A stretch of 32,165 nt of DNA from Novosphingobium sp. ERN07 (GCF_012641335.1 NZ_JABAID010000029.1:1-32165); one strand, 5' to 3'. Numbered from the stretch's first letter, positions 8,146-15,890 are shown. Program-made: numbers and translations. The notes: a model not told the origin generated them from the sequence alone.

Positions 8146-9060
8146 ATGAGCCGCGTTACCGAAATCCGCTATGTCGGGTATGGCGTGAAGGAATTTGATG
8201 CCGAGAAGGCTTTCTATGCCGATGTCTGGGGGCTTGAGCCGGTGGGCGAGGCTGAAGGGCAGGCCTGGTTCAAGGCACAGGGGCATGATGAACATCACGT
8301 CGTGCAGCTGCGCAAGGCCGATGAAAACCGCGTCGATGTGATCGCGCTGGCGGCGGATAGCCGGGCCGATGTGGATGCGCTTTGCGCCAAGGTTGAAGCG
8401 GCGGGATGCAAGGTGGTGGCTGCGCCTGCTGACCTCACCTCGCCGGGCGGCGGCTATGGCTTCCGCTTCTTCTCGCCCGATGGGCTGCTACTGGAAGTTT
8501 CGAGCGATGTGGCCAAGGGCGCGGCGCGCGAACTGGCGCGCTGGGAAGGTGTGCCGGTGAAGATCAGCCATATCGTGCTGCATTCGCCCAACCATCAGGA
8601 CACGGTGAAGTTCTTCACGGATGTGCTGGGCTTCAAGGTTTCGGACTGGCTGGGCGATTTCATGTGCTTCCTGCGCTGCAATTCGGCGCACCACCGCATT
8701 GCTATCCTGCCGGGGCCTGCCTGCCTCAACCACGTGGCCTATGACATGCTTTCGGTGGACGACATGATGCGCGGCGCGCACCGCCTCAAGATCAAGGGCA
8801 TCGACATCAGCTGGGGCCCCGGTCGCCACACGGCGGGGAACAACACCTTCAGCTATTTCGTCACGCCCGGCGGCTTCGTCACCGAGTACACTTCTGAACT
8901 CGAGGAAGTTGATTTCGATACGCACGAGTTCAAGGTGCACAAGCCTGCGCCCATGGTCATGGACCAGTGGGGCATCGGCGTTGGCGGCCCGCAGACCATG
9001 CCCCATCCTCACGTCAATCCGGGTCTGTTCAAGACGCCCGAACTCGCTGGCGAGGCCTGA
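8146..9060 (+). CDS. Two-domain extradiol (type I, VOC) dioxygenase
   Basis: A 304-residue protein with two tandem vicinal-oxygen-chelate domains (about 5-125 and 140-265), the architecture and length of BphC/catechol 2,3-dioxygenase-type enzymes. Candidate Fe(II) ligands lie in the C-terminal domain: His142 (ISHIVLH), His196 (LNHVAYD) and Glu247 (VTEYTSEL), the expected His-His-Glu triad. The family cleaves catechols next to the diol using O2. The start at 8146 has AAGGAAG about 9 bases upstream and begins the first VOC strand. The gene lies 26 bases after the monooxygenase and four bases before the hydrolase, so it should cleave the monooxygenase product. The segment after the metal site (HKPAPMVMDQWGIG...) is a typical C-terminal extension. 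Confidence 0.9.
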   Translation: MSRVTEIRYVGYGVKEFDAEKAFYADVWGLEPVGEAEGQAWFKAQGHDEHHVVQLRKADENRVDVIALAADSRADVDALCAKVEAAGCKVVAAPADLTSPGGGYGFRFFSPDGLLLEVSSDVAKGAARELARWEGVPVKISHIVLHSPNHQDTVKFFTDVLGFKVSDWLGDFMCFLRCNSAHHRIAILPGPACLNHVAYDMLSVDDMMRGAHRLKIKGIDISWGPGRHTAGNNTFSYFVTPGGFVTEYTSELEEVDFDTHEFKVHKPAPMVMDQWGIGVGGPQTMPHPHVNPGLFKTPELAGEA

Positions 9061-9063
9061 TCC

Positions 9064-10221
9064 ATGGCATTGTACGAACCGTTTCCGAACTACATCTGGA
9101 ACCTCTCTGTCTCGATCGCGATGGAGAGCGGCGGACAGATCGGTGAGATCGTCGACATGTGCCAGCCGATCATCGATGCGGCGGCCAATGGCGGCGATGC
9201 GGGCACGCCGCAATTCATGAAGCAGTGGGCCGCTTATGGCGACAAACTGATCGAGCTGGCGGCGGAAGATGAGGCCAAGGGTCGTGCGTTCTCTGCCTCG
9301 AACAAGCTGGAGCGTGCTTCGCTCTATCTGCTTGTGGCAGAGCGTATGCAGGGCCACGGCGCGCCGGGGCGCAAGGAGACTTATGCCAAGGCGCTGGACG
9401 CCTTCGAACGGTCGGCCAAACTGGGCAAGATCAACCGCGAGCGGGTGGAAATTCCGCTGAGCACCGGGACAATGCCTGCGCTCTATACTCGCGCCGAAGG
9501 GCCGGGGCCGCATCCGGTGGTGGTCTATTGCAACGGTCTGGATAGCTGCAAGGAGCTGCTCTACTGGAGCCGCCTGCCCGAAGCGCTGGCGCGCCGGGGC
9601 ATTTCCACGCTCTGCGTCGACCAGCCGGGCACGGGCGAGGCGCTGCGCCTGCAGGACTTGCCGGTCGATCCGCATTCGGAGAACTGGGCGAGCAAGGCGG
9701 TGGACTGGCTGGAGCAGCAGGCGGATGTTGACCCTGCGCGCATCGGCATGACCGGCATTTCACTGGGCGGCCACTTTGCGCCGCGCGCGGTGGCCTATGA
9801 GCCGCGCTTTGCCAGCGGGGCCGTGTGGGGAGCCAACCACAACTGGCGCGAAGTGCAGGATAAGCGCATGAAGCGCGAGGGCGAAAACCCGGTTCCGCAT
9901 TATTGGGCGCATGTAATGTGGGCCTTCGGCGCGAAGGACATGGACGAGTTCCTCGCCAAATCCACGGACATGAACCTCAACGGGCACATGGACCGGATCA
10001 AGGTGCCGTTCCTTGTCACCCACGGTGCACAGGATCGCCAGATCAGCGTGGCTTATGCCGACGACCTCTATGACCAGTTGATCAATTCGCCCCGCCGCGA
10101 GAAAGTGATCTTCACCGCCCGCGAAGGCGGCGTCGAACACGTTGGCGCGGACAACATGGCTTATGGTCGTGACTGCATTGCCGACTGGTTTGCCGAGACC
10201 TTGGGGGGAGTGACCGCATGA
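9064..10221 (+). CDS. Alpha/beta hydrolase with helical N-terminal region, probable C-C or ester hydrolase
   Basis: A 385-residue protein. Residues 1-130 are helical with no hydrolase signature; the alpha/beta hydrolase core starts near residue 140 (HPVVVYCNGLDSCKE). The nucleophile is Ser233 in GISLGG, with a likely acid Asp324 (THGAQDRQIS) and His359 (GGVEHVGADN). The helical front region plus core resembles 2,6-dihydroxypseudooxynicotine hydrolase and FrsA-like enzymes, some of which break C-C bonds of ketonic aromatics. The gene starts four bases after the dioxygenase stop and overlaps the next gene by ATGA. By position it should hydrolyse the ring-fission product or an acyl-phenol intermediate; which one cannot be read from sequence. 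Confidence 0.85.
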   Translation: MALYEPFPNYIWNLSVSIAMESGGQIGEIVDMCQPIIDAAANGGDAGTPQFMKQWAAYGDKLIELAAEDEAKGRAFSASNKLERASLYLLVAERMQGHGAPGRKETYAKALDAFERSAKLGKINRERVEIPLSTGTMPALYTRAEGPGPHPVVVYCNGLDSCKELLYWSRLPEALARRGISTLCVDQPGTGEALRLQDLPVDPHSENWASKAVDWLEQQADVDPARIGMTGISLGGHFAPRAVAYEPRFASGAVWGANHNWREVQDKRMKREGENPVPHYWAHVMWAFGAKDMDEFLAKSTDMNLNGHMDRIKVPFLVTHGAQDRQISVAYADDLYDQLINSPRREKVIFTAREGGVEHVGADNMAYGRDCIADWFAETLGGVTA

Positions 10222-10997
10222 CTCGTCGTTTCGTCGATCTTTCGATCTTCCTCGAGAACGATGTGATCACCGATCCGCCGTTCCTGCGTCCGAAGATCGA
10301 ATACCAGAAGCATGGCGAGACGATGGGCGAACTGGGGTTCTTTTTCCCCGGTGTAACGCCTGAGGATACCCCCGATGCTGCTGGCTTCGCTGCGGTCGAA
10401 AACGTAACGCTGACCACGCACAACGGCACGCACCTTGACGCACCGTGGCACTTCCATCCGACAATGAATGGTGGCGAGCCATCCATGACCATCGACGAAG
10501 TGCCGCTGGAGTGGTGCTTCCAACCGGGCGTGAAGCTGGACTTCCGGCATTTTCCCGATGGCTACGTCGTCACCGCGCAGGACGTGGAAGACGAACTCAA
10601 GCGCATCGGGCACGAGTTGAAACCGCTGGAGATCGTGCTGGTGAACACCGCCGCCGGCAAGGCGGTGGGGAACCCCGATTACGTCAGCATCGGCTGCGGC
10701 ATGGGGTACGAGGCAACGATGTATCTCACCTCGCGCGGCGTCCGCGTGACCGGAACCGATGCCTGGAGCTGGGATGCGCCGTTCGTGCATACCGCTGAAA
10801 AAGTGAAAGAAACCGGCGATACCTCGCTGATCTGGGAAGGGCACAAGGCAGGCCGCGATATCGGCTATTGCCACCTTGAAAAGCTGCACAACCTGGAAGT
10901 GCTGCCGCCCAATGGGTTCACGGTCAGTTGCTTCCCGCACAAGATCAGGGGCGCGTCAGCCGGGTGGACGCGCGCGGTGGCGATTTTCGAGGATTGA
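10218..10997 (+). CDS. Cyclase-family metal-dependent hydrolase (PF04199 type)
   Basis: A 259-residue protein with the family metal-binding motif HNGTHLDAPWHF (His68, His72, Asp74), the signature of kynurenine formamidase/isatin hydrolase-type 'cyclases' that use Mn or Zn to hydrolyse amides, lactams or lactones. Further family features are GTDAWSWDAPF and the C-terminal RGASAGWTRAVAIF. The start overlaps the hydrolase stop (ATGA), so it is the last gene of the monooxygenase-dioxygenase-hydrolase operon. It could open a lactone formed after ring cleavage. It is longer than isatin hydrolase-like members, in keeping with the larger subgroup found in aromatic catabolic clusters. Confidence 0.85.
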   Translation: MTRRFVDLSIFLENDVITDPPFLRPKIEYQKHGETMGELGFFFPGVTPEDTPDAAGFAAVENVTLTTHNGTHLDAPWHFHPTMNGGEPSMTIDEVPLEWCFQPGVKLDFRHFPDGYVVTAQDVEDELKRIGHELKPLEIVLVNTAAGKAVGNPDYVSIGCGMGYEATMYLTSRGVRVTGTDAWSWDAPFVHTAEKVKETGDTSLIWEGHKAGRDIGYCHLEKLHNLEVLPPNGFTVSCFPHKIRGASAGWTRAVAIFED

Positions 10998-11003
10998 GTT
11001 TGT

Positions 11004-11152
11004 AAAATCCTCCCTGCCTTTGCGAAGCACAGGCGGGGAGGGGGACCGCCCGTGTAGCGGGTGGTGGAGGGGTAACGAACATATTCCCTCCGTCATTCGC
11101 TGGCGCGAATGCCACCTTCCCTTTTGTCCTTCGGAAAAATGGGGAGGATTTT
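11004..11152. repeat. 149-bp palindromic intergenic repeat (MITE/BIME-like)
   Basis: The ends are a perfect 11-bp inverted repeat: AAAATCCTCCC (11004-11014) and GGGAGGATTTT (11142-11152). Inside are further hairpins: 11009-11019 with 11031-11041 (11 bp, one wobble), an ACCGCCCG/CGGGTGGT-type stem near 11045-11065, and ATTCG/CGAAT near 11095-11110. It starts six bases after the cyclase stop codon, so its first hairpin may also terminate the catabolic operon. I recall similar CCTCCCC-rich elements between genes in sphingomonads, but this was not checked. No open frame is supported in it. Confidence 0.7.
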
Positions 11153-11204
11153 GTGGCTGGCTGATGGCGGTCAAGCGACCACCTCAAAAACTCCACTCAT
11201 TAAG

Positions 11205-11321
11205 TTGACATTAATCTCAAGTCATTTAGTAGAGTGTCTATCGAGGCGCTTTTGCCCCGATTCGCCAACTGGCGATCACCGAAGCCCAAGGCGACCTCGC
11301 TAGGGTTCATGTTCGATGAAC
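11205..11321 (+). promoter_or_regulatory. Possible promoter and leader hairpin before the 40-residue gene
   Basis: TTGACA at 11205-11210 is a perfect -35 box; the -10 about 17 bases later is poor (TAGTAG/AGTAGA). A perfect dyad GTTCAT-GTTCG-ATGAAC lies at 11305-11321, just before AAGGA and the ATG at 11335. It could occlude or shape the ribosome-binding site. Confidence 0.3.
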
Positions 11322-11334
11322 AAGGACTCACCTG

Positions 11335-11457
11335 ATGACGATCATTACCGCTCCCAACCGCATCCGCAGCGCACGTCGCGTGCCCGCAGAAGCTCTCGTC
11401 ATTGCTGCTCTGGTCGTGGGCGCAAGCCTGAATGCGCTTCACCTCGTTCTGGGGTGA
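11335..11457 (+). CDS. Small single-pass membrane peptide, function unknown
   Basis: A 40-residue open frame: a basic N-terminus (PNRIRSARRVP) followed by a hydrophobic segment of about 20 residues (AEALVIAALVVGASLNALHL), ending VLG. This is positive-inside single-helix topology. AAGGA lies about 9 bases before the ATG, and a -35-like TTGACA lies upstream. It sits between a palindromic repeat and the convergent biotin operon. I do not recognise the family. The frame is short enough that it may not be translated; the hydrophobic pattern and ribosome-binding site are the only support. Confidence 0.45.
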   Translation: MTIITAPNRIRSARRVPAEALVIAALVVGASLNALHLVLG

Positions 11458-11459
11458 AG
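11437..11459. terminator. Hairpin between the small gene and convergent bioD
   Basis: CTTCACC (11437-11443) pairs with GGTGAAG (11453-11459). It overlaps the end of the small plus-strand gene and lies eight bases beyond the bioD stop, so it may end transcription from either side. There is no clear U tract. Confidence 0.4.
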
Positions 11460-11466
11460 GTTGGTA

Positions 11467-12090
11467 TCAGTCGGTAAAGCTGGCGATGTTGAAGCCCTTG
11501 GCAAAAGCAATCGCCAGACTTTGCTGATCCAGCCTTTGCAGGATCGGCAAACGGCCTAGACGGCGCACTTTGCCCATTGTGCAGATCGTGGCTTCGCTGT
11601 CTTCGTTCGCTTCACCTACGAACGCAACGCCGTGCACCGGCACTCCGCGTGAGCGAAGTGCCTCAAACGTCAGCAGCGAATGGTTGATCGTGCCCAGCGC
11701 GGTGCGCGCGACTACGATCGTCGGCAGGTTCCACCATGCAAACACATCAGCATAGGTGGTATTGCGCGTAACGGGCACGAGCGCGCCGCCCGCCCCTTCG
11801 ATCACAAGAGGGCGCTGCGGCGGCAGGGCAAGGTTGGCAAGGTCGATCACCACGCCATCGAGCTCTGCCGCGCGATGTGGCGAACAGGGCGTGGTGAGGC
11901 GATAGGCTTCGGGCAGGACGTGTTCTGAGGCAACGCCCGCGAGGCGGGCCACGTGATCGCGGTCTGCACCATCGTCCAGTCCGGCCTGCACCGGTTTCCA
12001 GTAATGCGCGTTGAGCGCTCCGGTCAGCGCGGCGGAAAAGATCGTCTTGCCGATGCCGGTATCGGTGCCGGTTACGACGAACGCGCTCAC
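11467..12090 (-). CDS. bioD: Dethiobiotin synthetase
   Basis: A 207-residue cytoplasmic enzyme with the N-terminal P-loop GTDTGIGKT (about residues 8-16), the substrate-lysine region WKPVQAG, and VIEGAGGALVPV, all diagnostic of BioD. It carboxylates 7,8-diaminononanoate (DAPA) and closes the ureido ring in an ATP-dependent step, giving dethiobiotin. The start is GTG at 12090, overlapping the bioF stop by GTGA, so the two are translationally coupled. The protein is slightly shorter than many BioD enzymes but keeps all motifs. It is the last gene of the bioB-bioF-bioD operon; bioA, which would make its substrate, does not follow. Confidence 0.93.
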   Translation of the reverse strand: MSAFVVTGTDTGIGKTIFSAALTGALNAHYWKPVQAGLDDGADRDHVARLAGVASEHVLPEAYRLTTPCSPHRAAELDGVVIDLANLALPPQRPLVIEGAGGALVPVTRNTTYADVFAWWNLPTIVVARTALGTINHSLLTFEALRSRGVPVHGVAFVGEANEDSEATICTMGKVRRLGRLPILQRLDQQSLAIAFAKGFNIASFTD

Positions 12091-13235
12091 TTCAGGGCGT
12101 CCGCCAGCGCTGCGCCAAGCGCATCAACGTCTGCCTGCGTTGAATTGAGCGTAAGCGAGATGCGCAAGCGACTGGTGCCCTGCGGCACGGTGGGCGGGCG
12201 AATGCCGCGCACGTCGAAGCCTTTGGCCTGAAGGGCGGCAGCGACGGCCATCGTGCGCGCATCTTCGTGCAGGATTAGCGGCAAGATCTGCGATCCGGTG
12301 GCCTGTGCGCCGTGAGGGGCCAGCACGCGCTCGGCATGGGCGACCAGATAGTGCAGGGCTTCGCGCCGCTGCGGTTCGTCTGCCAACATGTGCAGCGCTT
12401 CGCGCACGGCGGCGCAGACCAGTGGCGAAGGGGCGGTGGAGAAGATGAAGGGGCGTCCGCGATTGACGAGGAAATCGCGGACCACGCGCGGCCCCAGAAC
12501 CAGTGCGCCTTCGCAGCCCAGCGCCTTGCCGCAGGTGCGCAGAACGATGGTGTCGGCCCGGCCATCCAGCCCGGCGGCAAGGCCGCGCCCAGCGGGGCCG
12601 AAAACGCCGGTGGCGTGCGCTTCGTCGATCAGCATCACCGCATCGTGGCGTTCGGCCGCGCGCGCCATGTCTGCGACGGGGGCCATATCGCCGTCCATCG
12701 AATAGAGCGTTTCGAATGCGAACCACACGCGGCCGGTGTTGCCCTTTGCGCGCCATTCCCGCGCCACATCGTCAAAACTTTGCGCATCGTTGTGGGCCGC
12801 GCTGATCGACGTGGCGCGCGTAAGCCGCAGGCCTTCGTGCATCGATGCATGGACCAATTCGTCGTAAACGATCAGATCCCCGCGCTGTGGCAAGGTGGAG
12901 AGCAGCGCGACGTTGGCGGCATAGCCTGCCGAGAAGAACAACGCGCTTTCGCACCCGAAAAAGCGCGCGGCGTCCTCTTCCAGCGCTTCGTGTTCGGGAT
13001 CGTTGCCGCGCAGCAGGCGTGAACCGCCCGAACCCAGCGGCACGCCGCGCGCGATGGCGTTTTGCACCGCCGTGGCAAGGCGCGGTGATGACGACATCGC
13101 GAGGTAATCGTTCGAGGCGAAATCCACGCCGCGCCGGGGTGTCAGCGCGCGCAGCCGGGCTTTCTCGCCCAGCGCGGCAAGATCTGCCGTGTGGGCCGAC
13201 CAAAGGTTGCCGGTGCGGGTGGTGCTTTCAGCCAT
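12087..13235 (-). CDS. bioF: 8-amino-7-oxononanoate synthase
   Basis: A 382-residue PLP enzyme of the alpha-oxoamine synthase family. The substrate-binding block GSGGSRLLRGNDPEHEALE (68-86), LIDEAHATGVFGPAGRG (202-218), and the PLP-lysine motif TCGKALGCEGA (Lys237) are all present. It condenses L-alanine with pimeloyl thioester to give KAPA, the first dedicated step of biotin ring assembly. The start at 13235 overlaps the bioB stop (ATGA); an open extension upstream exists only because it runs opposite bioB. The stop overlaps the bioD GTG. An oxoamine synthase of another kind (ALAS, KBL) is less likely given the bio neighbours. Confidence 0.93.
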   Translation of the reverse strand: MAESTTRTGNLWSAHTADLAALGEKARLRALTPRRGVDFASNDYLAMSSSPRLATAVQNAIARGVPLGSGGSRLLRGNDPEHEALEEDAARFFGCESALFFSAGYAANVALLSTLPQRGDLIVYDELVHASMHEGLRLTRATSISAAHNDAQSFDDVAREWRAKGNTGRVWFAFETLYSMDGDMAPVADMARAAERHDAVMLIDEAHATGVFGPAGRGLAAGLDGRADTIVLRTCGKALGCEGALVLGPRVVRDFLVNRGRPFIFSTAPSPLVCAAVREALHMLADEPQRREALHYLVAHAERVLAPHGAQATGSQILPLILHEDARTMAVAAALQAKGFDVRGIRPPTVPQGTSRLRISLTLNSTQADVDALGAALADALK

Positions 13236-14299
13236 CAGGCCGCGCAGCCCCCGGAACAGCCTCCGACGGCTTTCATCGCGCGCAGCGGTTCTTCGCCTTC
13301 CATCGGCTTGAGGCCGAGGCGGGCGAACATGGCAGCATCGGCATCGTCGCCAGCGTTGGCGGCGGTCAGGAGCTTGTCGCCGGTGAAGATCGAATTGGCG
13401 CCCGCCATGAAGCACATCGCCTGCGTGGCTTCGGACATCGATTCGCGCCCTGCCGAAAGGCGGACCATCGAAAGCGGCATGGTGATGCGCGCGACAGCGA
13501 TGGTGCGAACGAATTCGATATCGTCGATCTTGGCCAGCGGCGTATCGGCCAGCATATCGCCTAGCACGGTGCCCTTGACCGGCACGAGCGCGTTGACCGG
13601 CACGCTTTCCGGGTGCTGTTCCAGCGTGGCCAGCGCGTGAACGAAGCCGACGCGATCGGCGCGGGTTTCGCCCATGCCCACGATGCCGCCAGAGCAGACA
13701 TTGATCCCGGCGTTGCGCACGTTTTCCAGTGTTTGCAGGCGATCAGCGAACGTGCGGGTCGTGATGACTTCTTCGTACCGTTCAGGCGATGTGTCGATGT
13801 TGTGGTTGTAATAATCGAGGCCCGCTTCTGCGAGTTGGGCGGCCTGCCCGGGCGTGAGCATCCCCAGCGTCATGCAGGTTTCCATGCCCATTTCGCGCAC
13901 GCCCTTGATCATGGCGATGACGGCGGGCATGTCGCGCTCCTTGGGGTTGCGCCAGGCTGCGCCCATGCAGAAGCGCTTCGATCCGTTGTCCTTGGCCTGT
14001 GCGGCGCTTTGCAGCACCTTTTGCACTTCCATCAGCTTGGTCGCTTCGATGCCGCTGTCTGCCTTGACGGACTGTGAGCAGTAGCCGCAATCTTCGGGGC
14101 AACCGCCGGTCTTGATCGAAAGCAGCGTGCAAAGCTGCACTTCGCCCGCCCGGTGATGCGCGCGATGGACCTCTGCAGCGCGAAACACCAGTTCGGTAAT
14201 CGGCAGGTCAAACAGTGCGGCGATTTCCTCGCGCGTCCAGTCGGTCCGAACGCCTGCGGGGGCAGTGGTTTCGACCTGGCGGAGAAGAGTGTCTTGCAC
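13235..14299 (-). CDS. bioB: Biotin synthase (radical SAM)
   Basis: A 354-residue radical-SAM enzyme with the CxxxCxxC motif in GGCPEDCGYCSQS (Cys67, Cys71, Cys74) for the [4Fe-4S] cluster. Other family blocks are FCMGAAWRNPK, ETCMTLGML, YYNHNIDTSPERYE, GGIVGMGET and RLSAGRE (ligand region of the [2Fe-2S] sulfur donor). It inserts sulfur into dethiobiotin. The C-terminus GGCSGGCAA is Cys/Gly-rich, a tail seen in several alphaproteobacterial BioBs. It is the first gene of bioB-bioF-bioD. No BioR-like TTATNNATAA palindrome is seen upstream, so the control is unknown. Confidence 0.95.
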   Translation of the reverse strand: MQDTLLRQVETTAPAGVRTDWTREEIAALFDLPITELVFRAAEVHRAHHRAGEVQLCTLLSIKTGGCPEDCGYCSQSVKADSGIEATKLMEVQKVLQSAAQAKDNGSKRFCMGAAWRNPKERDMPAVIAMIKGVREMGMETCMTLGMLTPGQAAQLAEAGLDYYNHNIDTSPERYEEVITTRTFADRLQTLENVRNAGINVCSGGIVGMGETRADRVGFVHALATLEQHPESVPVNALVPVKGTVLGDMLADTPLAKIDDIEFVRTIAVARITMPLSMVRLSAGRESMSEATQAMCFMAGANSIFTGDKLLTAANAGDDADAAMFARLGLKPMEGEEPLRAMKAVGGCSGGCAA

Positions 14300-14456
14300 G
14301 GCTGATATCCTTTGGGAATCCGGGTATATCGCGCCCCTTAGCCCATTTCAGCGAAACTTGCTCAAGTGAATTCGCAAAGCTGCAAAGCGGAACTTTGCAT
14401 TTCATCAGGCGGAACGCGATTGAAAGAGGCAAGGGCGGGGGCAGTCCGCCCGACTG

Positions 14457-14499
14457 TTGACACGCCCGGTTGCGAAGCGTTGATAGAGACGACCTATCA
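14457..14499 (+). promoter_or_regulatory. fdsR promoter -35 and LysR-type operator
   Basis: TTGACA at 14457-14462 is a perfect -35 box. The perfect dyad TGATAG-N7-CTATCA at 14481-14499 contains T-N11-A and lies where the -10 would be, 17 bases before the fdsR ATG. The same dyad, with one mismatch, lies before fdsG. This is consistent with autoregulation by the LysR protein. Confidence 0.6.
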
Positions 14500-14516
14500 C
14501 CTGAGCCACTTTGCCG

Positions 14517-15404
14517 ATGCACTTAAGACAGCTACGCTATTTCGTGACCATTGCCCGATGTCGCCATTTCGCCAATGCTGCGTTCGAGTGTGGCGTCTCG
14601 CAGCCAACACTGTCGGCAGGGCTGACGGCTCTCGAACAGGAACTTGGCTACCGGCTGGTTGAACGGGATCGGCGCTTTGTGGGTCTGACGGCGCAGGGCG
14701 AAGCCATGCTGCCGTGGGCTGAGCAGATTCTCGGCGCAGTTGCGAGCATGACAACTTCTGTGATGGCGCATTCATCGCAGATCACAGGCGAATTCTCGTT
14801 AGCTGCGATCCCGGCTGCTTTGCCTTTGGCGGGACTGTTTGGAAAAGCCTTGCTCAAACGATATCCAAGCCTGACGCTTGCGGTGAGATCGGCTACGTCG
14901 CGAGAGATCGAGCGGGCGCTCAACACGTTTGAATGCGACGCGGGACTCACTTATCTCGACCATGAACCGCCGGGAAATGTGCTGTCCGTAGCTCTGCATC
15001 AAGAACGCTATTTGTTCGTTACCCGTTCCGATGGCAAGTGCGGTGCGTTGACCAAAATCGGTTGGGAGGCGGCAGCGCATCAGCCGCTGTGCTTGCTGCA
15101 TCAGGGTATGCAGTTTCGGCGGATTCTGGATGCGCAAATGCGTGCGCGCGGATTGGCGATTACACCACGGGTGGTGGCGGATAGTTACGTAACGTTGTTT
15201 GATCTGGTGCGGTCGGGCGGGTTCTGCACGATTGTACCGGACACGTACGCCCACCTGTTGGTGGGGTTGTCCTGGGCGAAGTTCTTGCCGTTGGACGAAA
15301 GCGAGCAGCCGCGGCGTATTGGTCTGGTCGTTGTCAATCGTGCGCCGCTCAGCCCGATGGCAGGTGCCGCGATGGCGGTGGCACGCGAGTTTGATACAGG
15401 ATAA
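14517..15404 (+). CDS. fdsR: LysR-family regulator of the formate dehydrogenase operon
   Basis: A 295-residue LysR-type regulator. The N-terminal helix-turn-helix is MHLRQLRYFVTIARCRHFANAAFECGVSQPTLS..L..LE.ELG..LVERD (1-55), followed by a linker helix and a periplasmic-binding-protein-like effector domain (about 90-295). ATG 14517 is preferred over TTG 14511 because it matches the family start. It lies directly upstream of, and in the same direction as, the fds genes. A LysR gene fdsR precedes fdsGBACD in Cupriavidus, so the role is inferred by synteny. Matching dyads at 14481-14499 and 15402-15420 fit binding at both its own promoter and the operon promoter. The effector is probably formate or a related metabolite, not shown by sequence. 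Confidence 0.75.
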   Translation: MHLRQLRYFVTIARCRHFANAAFECGVSQPTLSAGLTALEQELGYRLVERDRRFVGLTAQGEAMLPWAEQILGAVASMTTSVMAHSSQITGEFSLAAIPAALPLAGLFGKALLKRYPSLTLAVRSATSREIERALNTFECDAGLTYLDHEPPGNVLSVALHQERYLFVTRSDGKCGALTKIGWEAAAHQPLCLLHQGMQFRRILDAQMRARGLAITPRVVADSYVTLFDLVRSGGFCTIVPDTYAHLLVGLSWAKFLPLDESEQPRRIGLVVVNRAPLSPMAGAAMAVAREFDTG

Positions 15405-15420
15405 TAGGAAATTTCTATCA
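15402..15420 (+). promoter_or_regulatory. LysR-type operator upstream of fdsG
   Basis: TAATAG-GAAATTT-CTATCA. The half-site CTATCA and the 7-base spacing are identical to the dyad before fdsR at 14481-14499; the left half differs by one base (TAATAG versus TGATAG). It contains T-N11-A (15405, 15417), begins in the fdsR stop codon, and lies 56 bases before the fdsG ATG, a position suited to activation. Confidence 0.6.
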
Positions 15421-15476
15421 AACTTCGGCTTTTTCGATTTGACCGGCGATGACTTTGACGGAAGGCAGAAGCGACC

Positions 15477-15890
15477 ATGAAAAGACTGCAAGAGATCATC
15501 GCCGCACATGCCGGACGCGAAGGTCCGCTCCTGCCCATCCTGCACGACGTGCAGGCAGAATATGGCCACGTTTCGGAAGAGGCCATGCGCGCCATTGCGG
15601 ATGCGCTCAATCTCAGCCGGGCCGAAGTACACGGTGTGGTGAGCTTCTATCACGATTTTCATGCTGAGCCTGACGCACGCCCTGTCCTGAAGCTGTGCCG
15701 GGCAGAAGCCTGTCAGGCGCGCGGGGTTGATGCGCTGGCGGCGGCGATGCCGGCGAATCATCGGGTGAAAGTGGAGACGGTCTATTGCCTCGGCCTGTGT
15801 TCGGTGGGGCCGAACGCGATGGTGGGGGACAAGGTCCACGCGCGGCTCGATGCGGCAAAGCTGGGCGCGCTGGTGGAGGCGCTGGCATGA
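15477..15890 (+). CDS. fdsG: NAD-dependent formate dehydrogenase, gamma subunit
   Basis: A 137-residue NuoE-like subunit with four cysteines for a [2Fe-2S] cluster: Cys74 and Cys79 (KLCRAEACQ) and Cys104 and Cys108 (YCLGLCS). The helical N-terminus (LLPILHDVQAEYGHVSEEAM) and the thioredoxin-like C-terminal part are typical of FdsG/NuoE. It passes electrons between the FdsB and FdsA clusters in the soluble cytoplasmic complex that oxidises formate to CO2 and reduces NAD+. GGAAGG lies upstream of the ATG. Its stop overlaps the fdsB start (ATGA). Confidence 0.92.
   Translation: MKRLQEIIAAHAGREGPLLPILHDVQAEYGHVSEEAMRAIADALNLSRAEVHGVVSFYHDFHAEPDARPVLKLCRAEACQARGVDALAAAMPANHRVKVETVYCLGLCSVGPNAMVGDKVHARLDAAKLGALVEALA

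Noticed and set aside
14300..14516. BioR operator between bioB and fdsR
   Set aside because: No TTATNNATAA-type palindrome is present; the only strong dyad matches the site before fdsG.
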